Below, in pieces: positions 36,501 through 48,364 of a DNA stretch of 64,000 nt. The DNA is from Chlorophyllum brunneum (Eukaryota; Basidiomycota; Agaricomycetes; Agaricales; Agaricaceae): the NCBI GenBank assembly GCA_963576785.1, contig OY756144.1, forward strand, positions 1,364,001 to 1,428,000, given 5' to 3'. Made by a program: the position numbers and the translations under genes. Position 1 is the first letter of the stretch; every line of letters starts with the position of its first letter. Under the pieces are notes generated by a model. That model saw nothing but the letters and a program-made list of their open reading frames with translations. It was not told the DNA's origin and did not search any database.

Positions 36501-37638
36501 ATGGTTCTAAGTCGAGGGGAATTGGTGGAGCTCGTGGTAATGAAATATCTTCGTCACCGTCTAGAGGGCTTGAGACAAAACCGGTTGGGGTAGAGGCTGG
36601 GGAGGTTGAGGGTCTTGGGGATCTGGGTGTAGGAAAGGACGCGATGACCTCCGGGTGATCCCAGGGTTCGAAGGGTAGTCCTGCCCCGACGCGACCTTTA
36701 CGAGCCTGTACACGTTTAAAATAACCAGAGTGCAACGAGATGGGGTATCACGTACTTTTTTTGGAAGGACGATATTCATCCTCGCAAGGGTGTCCAAAGA
36801 GGGTAGGGAAGGTTTTGGAGCAAAAGCGGGCTTTTGGTGGGCGGGCACAGGCATTCGGCCTGATACGGACTTGCTCGCAGCACGGGGGGGACCTTTGACG
36901 GACGCAGGGGACGAAGCTGGCATCAAAGGAGAGCGGGGCTGGGTGGGTTTCACTGATTTGGACGAGGGTGAAGACTGGGCAGTCGGAACACGGGGAAGCT
37001 CTGATGGAGCGGCAGTCAGATTGGCGAATGGATCATCGTCGAGCAAAAATGACGGTGGCCGGGAAGGGCGTGGTTCAGTGACAGGAATAGACTGGGGATT
37101 GGGATCGACGGGTGGGATGAAGTAGTTGGGATCACTGACGGAAGAGTCGACGGCGCGTGACTGGGGCGAGGTCCGAGTCGAGGAAGTCGGAGAAGTAACG
37201 GGTGACTGGAGGAACGACGGGATAAGAATAGTTTGTAGCGAATGCTGCCTCTTGGCCATTGTCCGTGTCCTGGGGGGCCGAGAGTCGAAGGACGAGGAAA
37301 GACTGTGGGCGAGAGATGGTGCTTTCCCTGGCACGCGAGCCTGCACAGTCCGTGTTGTGAGTACGGCTGAATTATCAATGCCTCGTGTCCGCCTCGAGAG
37401 CGGACGGCATGACTGAAGCCGGAAGGGAAGCACTCACCAGAGTCCAGAAGCGTTCCTGGGCAGGCTCGCCCGCCACAGCGCCTGGCCGATCTCTCACAAA
37501 GACCCGGACAGAAAACGACTTGGAGGGCGTGTGCGACGCGAATGGGAGACGGTAGCGGATAGAGAGAGTGGAATGAGAAGGAGTGTGTGTTTTTCTGGAG
37601 GAGACAGTCGTCGGGAGCGTGTCCACGGCCTGCGCCAT
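33551..37638 (-). CDS. RA- and PH-domain protein (MRL/Grb7-like layout)
   Basis: Seven exons (37438-37638, 36756-37340, 34419-36705, 34237-34355, 34056-34178, 33789-33995, 33551-33733) give about 1234 residues. Some 900 residues are low-complexity and rich in Ser, Pro and Arg. Near the C-terminus a Ras-association domain is recognisable (QRYNVVGIDDTTSAGEVVQM ... WMVWEISHDFGMERPIRHFE). A PH domain follows (GGYVEWEVKRGKWSKRWLQL ... LLCSLSNFDAY ... CSEKDGKIWMEKILLAR). RA followed by PH occurs in adaptors linking Ras- or Rap-type GTPases to membranes and actin, so a polarity role is inferred. The first exon start at 37638 sits in CACCATGG; the GTGAGT donor and GTGCAG acceptor of the first intron keep the frame. 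Exon 1 is the least certain. Confidence 0.82.
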
Positions 37639-37984
37639 GGTGCGATGGTGTCGGAAAATATATGTTTCGCCAAAACAAATCCCGATTGGCTGAGATCGAG
37701 GGTGCTGATGATTCAGCTGGGAGATTGTGCGCGACGCTGGCAATAGTCTGCGTGGTTTTGAGGAGGCGAAATGTCGGTCCTTGCATCTTATGAGGCATCC
37801 TGGCCTCGCGACAGGGCCTGATACTGTGCCGCCCACTGTCAGCACCCGTCCCCAGCCTAGACCTCTGTTCGGATTTCTGTATTTTAGGCCCGCGTGCTAT
37901 AAACGTGCCATCACAAACGCGCTGTTTCCGCTTATTTATCATGTCTCCTCCTGCCACTTGCTAGATCACAACCAATCTATACCC

Positions 37985-39848
37985 ATGCCCAGGGACCTGC
38001 CGGGCTTCTACTGGGATGCTCAACGGGACCGCTACTTCCCCATCAACTCCAAACCACCCACATCCCTTCACACACCTCCGCCGCCGCCGCCGCCCCTTTC
38101 ACCCTGTCGAACTATTGCCTCCACACGCGCCCGAAAATCCCGGAACATATGGGAAATAACTCAGCTAGGAAGGTCAGATCCTCTGGCTCCCCACAGAGCT
38201 TTCCATCGACAGTAAGACGGCTGTGTGCTCCCAAATATCCTCCCTTTTTTACATCCATCTCTCAGTGATCTACTCGTTTCCCACTATGCAGACACGGCCA
38301 GTGTAAAGGAACAGCGCGTGCCTGTGTTTGGCGCAATCAGAAATTTCATTGTAGGTCCACACTAGCTCCTCAGCTTCATCCCGATAGCCGAATCCTTACT
38401 CAGTCAACAACAACTGAATCCGGCCAAAGTTATCGCTTAATTGGTGATAACCAGGGCTGGATCTACTCCCTTCGTGGTTCAGAACATGATTTCGAGCGTA
38501 TCCAACACCGATGGGTCGTCGAAACCAATCTAGCCATGGATTCCGAAGTGTGTGCGAGCGGCCATCTGGCTACATATTGTACTCACCACAACAGATATCG
38601 TCGCTCAACATATGCGATTCGTATTCACTGTACGTCCCATCTCTCCTTGACATCAGTGGAATTCTCAAATAGCCCATCAGCGCCACCTCCTTCGGACCGA
38701 TATCTAAGATGCGTCTTCAAAAGTTGGACGATCCCAAGCAAGTCCCCTTATGCCCCATCACTCGTATCTGTCCCTCACAATAACTCCATCGATAGCCTGT
38801 CATTCGTCCTAACAGTAAAAGAATGTCATGACATCCGCTGCGCAGATTTCACAAATTCAAACGAGATCACCATTGGTACGGTTATCCTTGCCCCTGTTGT
38901 ACCTTATGGTGCATTTACATTGCTAGACTAGGAGCTAAGCAAAACGCTGTATACATCACAGATGTTTTCAACGCACCCCGGACACGGGTGCTCAAAACAC
39001 ACAGTGATGTGTTTTCTGTCACTCGACAGCAGGTCAGCAAATTATCCTTTGCACCCAATTTAGAACAGGCACCAAACCCATACCTCTTTCAGAGCCTTGT
39101 CTATGCAGGCGCGCGTAACGGGAACATTCATCGTTTCGATCTTCGAATACGTAACGATAGAGGTATCCAACCACTGTTCTCAAATCAACCACAGAGTACG
39201 GTCTTACACATGAAGCTAATCGATGACATACATTTCTTATCGAGTCATATGGACGGTCAGGTACGTATCCTAACTTCTCCATCCACCAGTAACCACCTCG
39301 TAATGTTTAATGTAGCTGTTTATGTATGATATCCGATTTACACGACATAGCACCCCGCTACTCCGGTTTGCAGGGCATGTCAACACTCACACACCACACT
39401 TAGTGAGTTCACACAATCTGCAAGAACAGTTGCCCGTTGCCCATCTCCTCACCTCCTTGTTTCTACTTGTTCCTAGGGCATTGCAACCGACCCAGACAAC
39501 GAGTTTCTCTTCGCTGCCGGTCAAGACTGTCGGATCCGAGCGTGGTCACTATACAACGGTGACCCCCTTGTCCCAACACGACGGACCAACATCAAGAGTA
39601 TGCCTACGATCATGACAACCCCGCCGGCAATAAATCCCTACTCTGACACTGCGACCTCGAGGGGAAATCCCCTTCTTACCTTGTTCAAGGAGCCCGTTCG
39701 CACGATGCAGATCACTCGAGGAAGGACGGGCGTGTGTATGTGGGTGGGGTGCAGGGATGAATTATTGCAATTTGGTCTAGGGCAGCGGGATCGAGAGGAA
39801 GAAGAGTGGCAGGTTTGGGGTGAGGACACGAGTAGAATGCATCGCTAA
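37985..39848 (+). CDS. DCAF4-like WD40 protein (WDR21 family)
   Basis: Six exons (37985-38211, 38302-38350, 38404-38875, 38932-39260, 39316-39402, 39477-39848) give 511 residues. The start, MPRDLPGFYWDAQRDRYFPI, is the signature N-terminus of DCAF4/WDR21 proteins, substrate receptors of CUL4-DDB1 ubiquitin ligases. WD-type strands are visible: VYAGARNGNIHRFDLR, LFMYDIRFTRH and FAAGQDCRIRAWSL. The FDLR and YDIR ends resemble the DxR boxes that contact DDB1. A polyproline run follows the N-terminal motif. A 27-bp GTACGT...CAG stretch at about 38639 was treated as coding because it is too short for an intron. The acceptor of intron 1 (38301) was chosen over a CAG 10 bases earlier to keep the frame open. 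Ligase function is inferred. Confidence 0.8.
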
Positions 39849-40507
39849 TCATTAATCGTTGATAGCGTTTCCATCATTCATGGTCCCCGTGAAATTTCCA
39901 TGATGGTGTTTCCGTTGGTAACACTAATTCTGATACTGCTTCAGGTCAAGAGGACGACGGTTTGGTAGGTCGACTATGATCCAAGTCGATACATATATAC
40001 TTAGTGCTGTGAGCGAGATATAAGTTTCATAAGGAGTGGAAGCCGGGATAAGTGTTTTTTTTACCGTGAGGACAAACTAGTGAAAGTTACTCCCTGCAAC
40101 TGCTAATAATATTACCCCACTATGTATATCAGGGCACGAACAAGAGTATTTTCACGGCGTTCACGGAACAGTAGCTGTCGCGCTCGATGGTGTTACCTGG
40201 GAGACAAATTTCGAACGAGTGAGAGTTGCTGAAAGTCGCTGCAGTACATCTCAAACTTGGGCGCTTATTCGGGTCAGTGGAATAGAATCAATTTAGCTGA
40301 CTAGTGGTTGGACAACTGATGACGTGATGGTGCGGTGGTGACGAGCATAGATACCAATGACGTAATTCAGATCGTTTGTTGACAAGATTCCATATTGACA
40401 AGATCACCTCAATTTACCGCGCTGCGTCAATCTACTATCTCCACGTAGTACACCCCAACATCCCCGACGCTATCCACAAACCTGTAGTACAGACGATATC
40501 CAGCTTA
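39849..40507. other. Intergenic region without recognised gene
   Basis: About 660 bp between two same-strand genes. Only short, motif-free ORFs occur. It presumably contains the 3' UTR of the WD40 gene and the promoter of the phosphatase gene. Confidence 0.4.
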
Positions 40508-41267
40508 ATGAAGTACATCAACGCCAAGGTACGTATCCACCCTGCTTCCATCTTTTTAATGTTCTTCATTGTACCTTTATCTCTAGGAATTAGCGGACAT
40601 GATGAAAAACGAAAAGTTAGCGGCGAGGAAAGATTATATTGTGATTGATGTCCGAGATGAAGATCGTGCGGGCGGCCATATCGTCAGCAGCATCAGCGAG
40701 CCGTCGGCTGAGTTTTTGATGAATGTGGATCGACTCGTGAAAAAGACCAAGGATGTGCCACTGGTCATTTTCCACTGTGCACTTTCGCAAATGCGGTGGG
40801 TATAAAACAAACCTGGTTCTTCCCTTCAATTGGTGCTGACTGGAGTTGCTTGTCGGTTTTTAGTGGACCAAAGGCTGCCCGCGTATGTGGAATCCCCTCA
40901 TCACTCGTTCTGCTTATCTCAGTTTTTCCTTTCTCTGGTTGGGACTTTGCCACGGTAGATTTATGAAGAGACAAGGAATAATTTGTACCGGGGACAGGAG
41001 ATAACGCAGGAGGTGGCGATTCTTCGGGATGGATTCGTTGGTTTTCAGGATAGATACAAGGTGAGTGCACTACCTCTACTCGCCTACCCCAGCTTCGTCT
41101 GTGCGAATGTTGACAATAGAAACCAGGGTGATTCCAAGCTTGTTGAGAGATGGGATAAGGAGGTATGGGAACCGGAAGTTATCGCGCTTCCGGAGAACCT
41201 TTCCGATCCTCTGCCCACAAACAAAACCACTGCTGCCTCTGCTACCTCCACGACCAAATCCAACTAA
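40508..41267 (+). CDS. Cdc25-like rhodanese phosphatase (Ibp1/Ych1 family)
   Basis: Five exons (40508-40528, 40587-40795, 40864-40882, 40959-41060, 41127-41267) give 163 residues. The protein is a single rhodanese domain: IVIDVRDEDRAGGHIVSSI near residue 30 and the active loop HCALSQMRGPKAA, a Cys-x5-Arg phosphate-binding loop with Cys as nucleophile. RDGFVGFQDRY closes the domain. This matches the small Cdc25-type and arsenate-reductase-type phosphatases such as fission yeast Ibp1 and budding yeast Ych1. The physiological substrate is unknown. Exon 1 codes only seven residues, and the 19-bp exon 3 splits the catalytic loop. A short Thr- and Ala-rich tail is added. Confidence 0.88.
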
Positions 41268-41383
41268 CATGTTCAAGGACCAACATCCATTCGTTATACC
41301 CACAAATGCAGGTGCCACACGCCATAAATAGAATAGATAGCAAGAAAACGTGCGAGTAAGTGGGAGTAGGAGTAGTGACCGTG

Positions 41384-41979
41384 TCACGATGTCGCAGTTG
41401 ATGACGATTCCCCTTCATTCCCCTTGGCCACTGCCCGTCGCTGAGGAGTTTGTTCTAGTACAGTGGCAACCTGTTCGCGCTCCCGTCGCATTTTATTCTG
41501 ACATATCTGCCTGTTTACACACACTTATTAGTTAGCTCTGGAGAATACCTTTTGTAGGGAATGCAGGCATTACCATGATACCATTGATGTAATGGCAAAA
41601 GTTGCAACAGCCCAGTTTCCAGCTTTTATGGGTGCTAAATGGATAAACGGAATGGGTTTCCGGGCAAGGAACGGATGAACCGGGACGCACGTAGCGAGAA
41701 TCCGCGAATGAACCCGATACCTGCTCCGGCAGCGATACCAGCGAGCAGACTTTCACGTGAACATGGAATAGCAGTGACATTCAATGCACTCTGGAGATGA
41801 AAAGGAAGGATAAATAGAGTCAAGTGCGGGTGGTCTAGGTGAAGATAGAGTGAGCTCACTTGCAGGGAATCATAAGCAAGGCTTCCTGTGGGCTGCGGTA
41901 GACGTGAGGGGAGGTTGATATTTTTCTGCTCGTCTTGGCCATGTCCTTCCGAGGGTTGACTCGTCTGTGTATTCGACAT
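41384..41979 (-). CDS. COX20-like cytochrome c oxidase assembly protein
   Basis: Four exons (41860-41979, 41691-41790, 41574-41634, 41384-41510) give 135 residues. The core IPCSRESLLAGIAAGAGIGF is a first membrane helix preceded by the conserved Pro-Cys-x-Arg-Glu-Ser-Leu motif of COX20. A second helix begins IKAGNWAVATFAI. In yeast Cox20 is an inner-membrane chaperone that presents Cox2 for maturation. The C-terminus is charged (NKMRREREQ), as expected in the intermembrane space. No cleavable presequence is obvious, which is normal for the family. The neighbouring phosphatase gene is convergent, with about 115 bp between stops. Confidence 0.85.
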
Positions 41980-42779
41980 TGAGTATCGAGTCGAAGAGAG
42001 GTGCGGGCACGTGACGAGTATTCTTCACAGTCTGGTTCTGACGCAGTGTTCCATGTTGGTGCAATTGATCTACCAGCCGTCCACCGAATACTTAGCTTTG
42101 CATCGTTAGCGTCCAAGTATTTCTAAGTCACCAACCTCCAACACAATAATCACGAATATCTACAGAGACACTACGACTAGGGAAAAATTTCTTCTTGGCG
42201 TTAGGAGCTGGTTACCTTTACTATTCTGCAAGAATGAACATTGCCATCGCGAACAACCTCTTTTGCGCGTCCTGTTCAGTGCTTATGTCTCGTGTCGCAA
42301 GCTGTTGTTGTCCTAAGACCCACGAGGGATTCACAGGAACTGAACAGTCAGCCCAAATGGTCCTGTTATTGTGATAGGAGACGTCAAAGGCCTCCTCCGA
42401 ATGCCAAGGGCGGATTCCACGTTCAGTTAATATACGGACACATAGCTTCTAACTTCGCAAGTCCAGCCACCGATGAATTCCTTCGGTCAATGGTGTGGCG
42501 TAACCGATACCTCTGCTGGACCTCATTTCAACCCGTACGGCAAGACGCATGGGGCGCCCGGTGACGACGTTCGCCATGTCGGAAACCCAGGCAACATGGA
42601 GTCGGAGCTGGGACCGTGGCTGGTATAAGGACCCATTGCGGCTTCCGAACTGGAGCTGACGGCACCCTTATCGGGTCTCGCTCAAACCAAAGTAATAGAA
42701 TCACTTGTAAAATGCACACTGTATTGACACACGAGGACAACTACGGTCGTGAGCTCTTTCCTGTGTAAACTAAAGCTGT
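41980..42779. other. Intergenic region without recognised gene
   Basis: About 800 bp upstream of COX20 and downstream of the CBM1 gene. The ORFs here (such as 42241-42564) have no family features and unusual composition. No tRNA or repeat was seen. Confidence 0.4.
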
Positions 42780-43192
42780 TTACCCGCACTGTAAATACCA
42801 ATGTCAGTTTTGCCCTATACATTGCGAATAAAATACTAACAGTGTAAAAGTAAGGAGCAGCGTAAGGAGTGCAAACGTATGGGCTAGCGCAAACCGTGGG
42901 CCCTGTATATCCGATTCCTACGGTACAGCTTAGCCGATTTTTGTGGCTGAACATGCTAATGTGACATACCTCCACATTGTTTCCAGTGGCTCAAGCCAGG
43001 GAAGGTAGTCGTAGTTGAGGCGGTGGGCGGGATGGTGGTGGTAGGCGGGATGGTGGTGGTGCCAGGGTTGGCGGTGGTGCTACCAGGGTCGGAGGTACCG
43101 GCACTGGCACCAAGAGTCAAGACAGAAAGAACAGTCCATGTAAGTGCGAGCATACTGAACACTATCGCGTGGTGGGCTCGATAGTCTACCAA
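42780..43192 (-). CDS. Small secreted protein with a lone CBM1 cellulose-binding domain
   Basis: Three exons (42970-43192, 42841-42917, 42780-42788) give 102 residues. An N-terminal hydrophobic signal peptide (FSMLALTWTVLSVLTLGASA) is followed by a Thr/Pro-rich linker (TTTIPPTTTIPPTASTTTT), probably O-mannosylated. A C-terminal CBM1 comes last: HWKQCGG, IGYTGPTVCASPYVC, then PYFYTCG. All four CBM1 cysteines and the aromatic platform (Trp and Tyr residues) are present. The last exon contributes only Cys-Gly-stop, completing the domain. No catalytic domain is attached, so it may be a cellulose-binding accessory or cell-wall protein (inference). It fits a plant-litter or wood-associated lifestyle. 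Confidence 0.85.
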
Positions 43193-43899
43193 TTCACTTA
43201 AGTACTACGAAAGCGGCTACGTTGATCAATGTCGGCGAACTCTCGCATATTTTCGAAGCTTAGTAAAGGGGAAATGTCAGGTTCGGAAGTTTCAGCTACG
43301 GAGAGCAGTTGGGCCACGAGCTGGACCACGTTGTCGGGTACTAACAGCGGGTCACGCGCAGATGGGCGATGATGATGATAATGATGGTGATGGTGATGAG
43401 CTCTCAATTTCTATCGCTACAAGCAACCTACTGCTAAGATGCGGCGAGCTCAGACTAGCTACGCCCACTCGACAGGGAAGTGACCACATAAGATTCCTGA
43501 GGGTGTGTGTGGTGGAGGAGTACAAGGGAGTTGAAAGTTATGTCGGGCAGTTACTATGTAGTACTATCATATCGCGCAGATTGGGTATGACTTAACTTGT
43601 TACAATATGTACGCCAAGAGTCTATGAGTTGATCCGAAGCCGCAGCAGTGACATGGGGTCAGAGTGTTTCGTATTTTCGAAAAATGCGACAGCCATTGAA
43701 GCAACGAGAATGGCCGGTGGTATCGGGAACGTGGCTTTGAGAATTTGCGAAAGCTAGGGGAGGTATAGGAGGATTCTTCTTACACTAAACACAACATGGC
43801 TGATTTACCAGAAGTGTGAAAGTATGAATATTAATAGATAATGCTGCCCTTCATGAATATAAATACCGCTCGCCACATCCGTGTAAGTGCCTTACGGGA
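43193..43899. other. Promoter side of the CBM1 gene; no further gene recognised
   Basis: About 700 bp. A CAT/ATG-rich microsatellite-like stretch (GATGATGATAATGATGGTG) lies near 43370. The histidine-rich minus-strand ORF it generates is not considered a gene. Confidence 0.35.
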
Positions 43900-45480
43900 C
43901 ACAAGCGTATACCAAAAAACAAGTTCATCTGGTACTACTTCTTGTATGATATTGCCGAAAAGTTAGAGTAGTCAAGGATGAGGGAAAAAAGCCTTGACAA
44001 AAGAAGAATTCCAGCTCTCCTTGTAATAGTGAGTTCCCAAAATGTAGGTCAGGCGTATCCCGATTGGCACCGTGACCACGAACACTAAAACACCAATACA
44101 GCACATAGAGACCGAACCTATTTCTGTTTGGCGTATACCGCCCGACAACCCGAAGAAACGAATATGACGATGTGACGATCGTTAACATTCACAAGCATCT
44201 GGCGTGGAAACATATGCAGTGACAAGCATAGCCGGGAAGCTTGTATGTGAGTCACTGCAACACTCAATGAGGGGAAGCATAATACCACCTTGGATGACAA
44301 TAGCACGGATAGGATTGGTACGAAGAGTCTGAGATATGGTCAGCCATGATGCATGATGGGCTCGAAGTATACAATATCTTAGCAATAACCTGTAGGCACT
44401 CAAGTTCCAAATGAACATCAGGGAAGGTCACCTCACCCTGGGGAGAAATATAACGGTTCTTCCTGTTTCCCATCCTTCTGACGAAATTTTATTGAGATAT
44501 AGGTCTGGACTCGGGTCCTCAGCCAGGGTATTGACAACGGGCACAAGTGCAGGTATAAAAACCGATGAGAACACACAAACCTGCCCCATATGTTTGCGGA
44601 AGAAGCATCCACTTAACCCCCACTATTCCGCCGCGGTAGCGTACGGGTCTTTACTAAGTTGGTTTCATCATACGCGTGCAGGGGAGAAAGCACGACGTGA
44701 GATGAGATTACACTCACGACCGATGTTAAGGCTTACCTAGGTCCGATAGGTTAGGGATGTTGCGACCCAAACCAAACATATAGATCAAAACCAGCCATAA
44801 ATTACGTTCATGAAACACCATCCATCCTAGCAATTACAACGAACTTGATGTAAGAAAACATATCACTTACAGAAAGCGGCAAGAGCCGTAAGGAGACACA
44901 TTATTTTTGGTCCTTGATATGTTGTCCCCATGTCTTCCCAGAGTCTGAAACAGATCCGTGGATGAGACTACGCGGGTCCGAATCACCAAAAATCCCAGTT
45001 TGCTCACATCACTGATAAAAAGATGGCCTCTCAGCCAGACAGGTCCTATTTTGCCGTCACCATCTTCCGACTTGCCTCCGGAGGTAAGAAAACGCGATGG
45101 GCCAAAGACACATGCGCACGAATAATGAGACCTGCTGTATCCATTTCATCACCTCAAGCCGAATGTTTATCGCTAACTAATCCTTGTGCCAACGCAAATC
45201 GATTAATGAACGTACCTCTATGACATACCGCCACGATCTGTATGATTCTTTTCTTCTGAGTGCCTGCAAAAGGGAACAATTTACTGGCCTTCCTTTAATT
45301 CCGCAGTTCAGTGTCTCTGGAGTATGCGAACAGTCAAATATGACAGCTTGCGACGAAACATAATGATCGGTGAGCGGCCAGGGTAATGGGACGTATGTTC
45401 GGGTATCCATTGCTAAGGGTCTTCAGCTCTTATAATCTGGACAGTACGAATCGCGGAGGGATGCCGCACATTCCGCATGC
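43900..45480 (-). pseudogene. Unresolved multi-exon gene or pseudogene, possibly a multi-pass membrane protein
   Basis: Several minus-strand fragments with hydrophobic stretches and plausible splice sites line up here: PLTDHYVSSQAVIFD (~45360), IMCLLTALAAF (~44890), VFSSVFIPALVPVVNTL (~44560) and RAIVIQGGIMLPLIE (~44300). Their order is loosely reminiscent of the agaricomycete DUF6533-type membrane proteins. I could not assemble an uninterrupted protein. Either it is degraded or exons were missed. No plus-strand gene is convincing. Confidence 0.22.
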
Positions 45481-45656
45481 AGCTATACTGGCAATCGGAG
45501 ATGGCACAGGACATAAACGGAGACCAATGTTATTAGCGTGTTCGTGTTTGAACATACAATCTATTCCAAAGAATTGATCAACAGGGGAGGCCGGGGCCAA
45601 AAAAGTATCTCTAGTCGTCCAGTTATGCCCTCTGTAAGGGGGAATCTTTGTTCGTA

Positions 45657-46808
45657 TCAGGCAGAACCGTTAATCTGCAACTTCTGCTTTGCAAAGACGT
45701 GAATATGAGCAAGGCCAGGAACACTCTGCAACCTCTGCTTGCGTCTATCAACCAACTGGACATTCTTCACCAAGGACACCTACAACTTACCGGGGGATTA
45801 ACAAACCACGCCGTCTCCCATCCGTTTTCATCCCATCTCTTCCTCACAAAATTATGAACCCCCTCCCCAGCCCGTCTGATCAATTCCTCTTCCTCCTTTG
45901 TTGCGCTTGCCGAAACGACCATCGTCTCCAGTGTGATACCCCATTCCGCCAAAGCGGGTAAACATGCAGGTAGAGTTGATGGGGAAGGTGGAGGTGAAGT
46001 ATTGCCTGTGAATCCCCAAAGTCCGTCTTGTTCGATGCGGTCTTTGATTGAAGGTAGTACAAGAGTAGGATGATAGATTGGAATTCTGGTCCAGATGAGA
46101 GTGTGTTCAACTTCTGGTGGGACTGGGGTTGAAATCAGATGTCGATGTGTGCGGCAGATCGGTAGGTAGGTATACCGGAATAAGGCCAATCATTTTGAAT
46201 GATGCTCAGGTACTCTTCTGGGGTGTCGACCGCAAAGTACTCGGGAGCGTCGGATGGAAGAGGTGGTAGCTCTTTCACTATGACTGGACCTGTTGGATCT
46301 GTCGGTGACGCGATAGCCGTGCCGTTGGTAATAGCGTGAGGTTTGTCCAAGGTCGATGTTAACAGCGAGAGGTTGTCGGTTTTACCCCACTGGAGGCGGT
46401 AGTTCAGCAAGTAGTTGACTGGCCCGCACGTAAGAAGGTGAAAAGTAATGAATTCGAAGAACTGAACTGACCCACGGAGCCATGACGTTCAACAATACCA
46501 ACTGCCCACTCATCGTATCGTTTCTGAAGTTTTTTATCACGTTTAAGTAGTCCAAGATCTCTATATGTATACAGCGAATCAGCACTTGCTACATTCAAAA
46601 GAAAATGGATATACCCAGAATTAACAAAAGTTTTCAACTGCTCCCATGTAAACTTGGCTGGGTAATGGACGAGTAGTTCGTCCCTCGTCGGAGGGCCTGT
46701 TCTTAATGGCACATCGGCAGCTCGAAGCTGCTGGTGTTCAGATGTCACTTCTATAGTCATATTGTCGGAGGATGGGGGTGGAAAAACTGAGAGTTGACTT
46801 TGAGCCAC
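45657..46808 (-). CDS. DUF3605 family protein
   Basis: Four exons (46472-46808, 46176-46418, 45791-46122, 45657-45734) give 329 residues. Family-typical segments are present: YHFL-like FVNSGYIHFLL, RRDKKLQKRYDEWAVGIVERHGS-like text in the first exon, then NYLLNYRLQWGK, NDWPYS, VPPEVEHTLIWTRIPIYHP and, in the last exon, RLQSVPGLAHIHVF. DUF3605 proteins are common in fungi and their function is unknown. The start at 46808 is GTG in the reading frame; the first in-frame ATG is at 46760 and is the likelier start. The gene is divergent from the next gene with about 130-180 bp between starts. Confidence 0.82.
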
Positions 46809-46936
46809 TGGCAGCGGTGGGTGTTATGTACCGGTGGCATGCCTTCGCGATGGGCGGCCGGAGACTGTTTGGAGCAAAGAACAAGCTTTGATCAAATTCA
46901 TCAACCAGTAACATATTCGGATTTAGCTGAACAACC

Positions 46937-48258
46937 ATGTCAAAGTCGACTGAAGCTTTTCCAAGAGGCCGAGGACAGTCTCGATCCTATCCAAGTCGAG
47001 GGTCCTCTAGTGGTCGTGGTCGTGGTCATGGTGGCCAATGGCGATCCGGGCGAGGGAGAGGCTCTTCGGTCCCGTCTCCAAACACTGGTGCTGGTTCTGG
47101 GACAACCTCAAACAGGCGACAAATGGAACTCATCCCCTCTATTAGTCGAAGCAGCGGGCTAGAGAAAGACGGTGATTCGTGAGTGCTTTCCACCCCCCTC
47201 ATTCTCGCGTGAGGAAAGAAGAAATCTAACGAGTCTTAGCGATCTAGACTAAAGAACTATAACGTCCAAGAGGAATATCGCGATTTCATCGAGGAGAAGG
47301 TGCATTCACTTTCTTTTCCTCTGTTCGCATACCAGGGCTTATGTTGAGAATGATAGGTGAAGAAAGTCTTGAAACGTCGCGAGGACATTGACTCTGAGAC
47401 TGAGGATCAGAAGAGACATCGAGTTGATGAGCAGGAAAATGTTCTCATTCTCTTCCGTATGTTATCCCTTCTCAGAGGCTTCTAATGTGACTGGACAACA
47501 TGGGTAGGAAAGCTGAGAGAAGGTATCTCATCGAGTGGCCGAACTGACACTTTCAGTATCGAAGGTCTGTGATCCTGCTTCCTACCTCCTCTCCGCCCAC
47601 TTAATGACCCAATCTAGTATACGAAAGATCGTTATACCTATCAATACTTTTCGCCTCTCCGAAACACACAACAGCTATCATTCCAGCGTTATTGAACGAC
47701 ATCTACAAGACACCTGGTCCACTTCCACCATCGTCATTGAACTCGGAATTACAACCACATCGACATTTATCTCACCTTGTATCATTTCTGCACCACCTGA
47801 TATCAAGATACCCCTCTCAGAGTCTCTACCTGCAACAACTTACCACCACGCCACACGACTGGATCCCAGAACCAACTCGCGCTTGGCTCAAAACCGTAAC
47901 TCACAGCTTACGGTCGGGAAACTATTGTCAATTTGGTGTCATGACAGGACATGAGCGTGTAATGCAACTGCTTGAAGCTCCCGATGATACATTGCACAGC
48001 GATCTAGCTCGAGAAGCTTTACTGGTGATGATTGATGGGTTACGCTCCAAAGCTCGAGGAACCATTTGGAACATCATACGATCTGCATATCGCGAACTAT
48101 GGTTCGAGGAGCTGCATGATACACAGCAGTGGCTCAGTCGCTCGCTCCACCTTGGCGAATCCGAATTTAATCAATGGCGAGATCGTCTTGCGGGTTCAGG
48201 CCAAATACGACAAAAAGAGGGCTCAGAGGGGAAATGGATTGTAACAAAGGTAGGATGA
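46937..48258 (+). CDS. RG-rich conserved fungal protein, function unknown
   Basis: Five exons (46937-47178, 47248-47299, 47357-47456, 47508-47564, 47618-48258) give 363 residues. The N-terminal ~60 residues are arginine-glycine-rich (SSGRGRGHGGQWRSGRGRG), a composition typical of RNA-binding tails. The rest is helical: KLREGISSSGRTDTFSIEVYER, then LYLSILFASPKHTTAIIPAL and ARGTIWNIIRSAYREL. The C-terminal part weakly recalls SAC3/GANP- or PCI-type helical repeats, which act in mRNA export and translation, but I cannot confirm a family. All exon joins keep the frame. The 47247 acceptor was chosen because the earlier TTAG leads to a stop. Confidence 0.68.
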
Positions 48259-48364
48259 GATTATTATATTCATATTCGCGTCTTTACATTGGGTATTCAG
48301 TAGTATTTGTAAATGTAACAAGAGGACCTCTATGGGTACAAACGAGGGGGATAAACGACTATGA

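Noticed and set aside
37016..37957. Minus-strand ORF of 313 codons overlapping the 5' part of the RA-PH gene
   Set aside because: It is in another frame than the spliced gene and crosses its first intron. The spliced model with GTGAGT/GTGCAG junctions explains the region better.
38639..38666. Candidate intron (GTACGT...CAG) in the DCAF4-like gene
   Set aside because: At about 27 bp it is too short for a fungal intron, and reading through keeps the frame open.
43198..43407. Histidine-rich minus-strand ORF next to the CBM1 gene
   Set aside because: The histidines come from a CAT/ATG microsatellite-like run; no start context, partner exon or family feature.
44411..44740. Plus-strand ORF with a CPICLRKKH segment resembling a zinc finger
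   Set aside because: Only one Cys pair is present, composition is random, and hydrophobic minus-strand fragments with splice sites overlap it.
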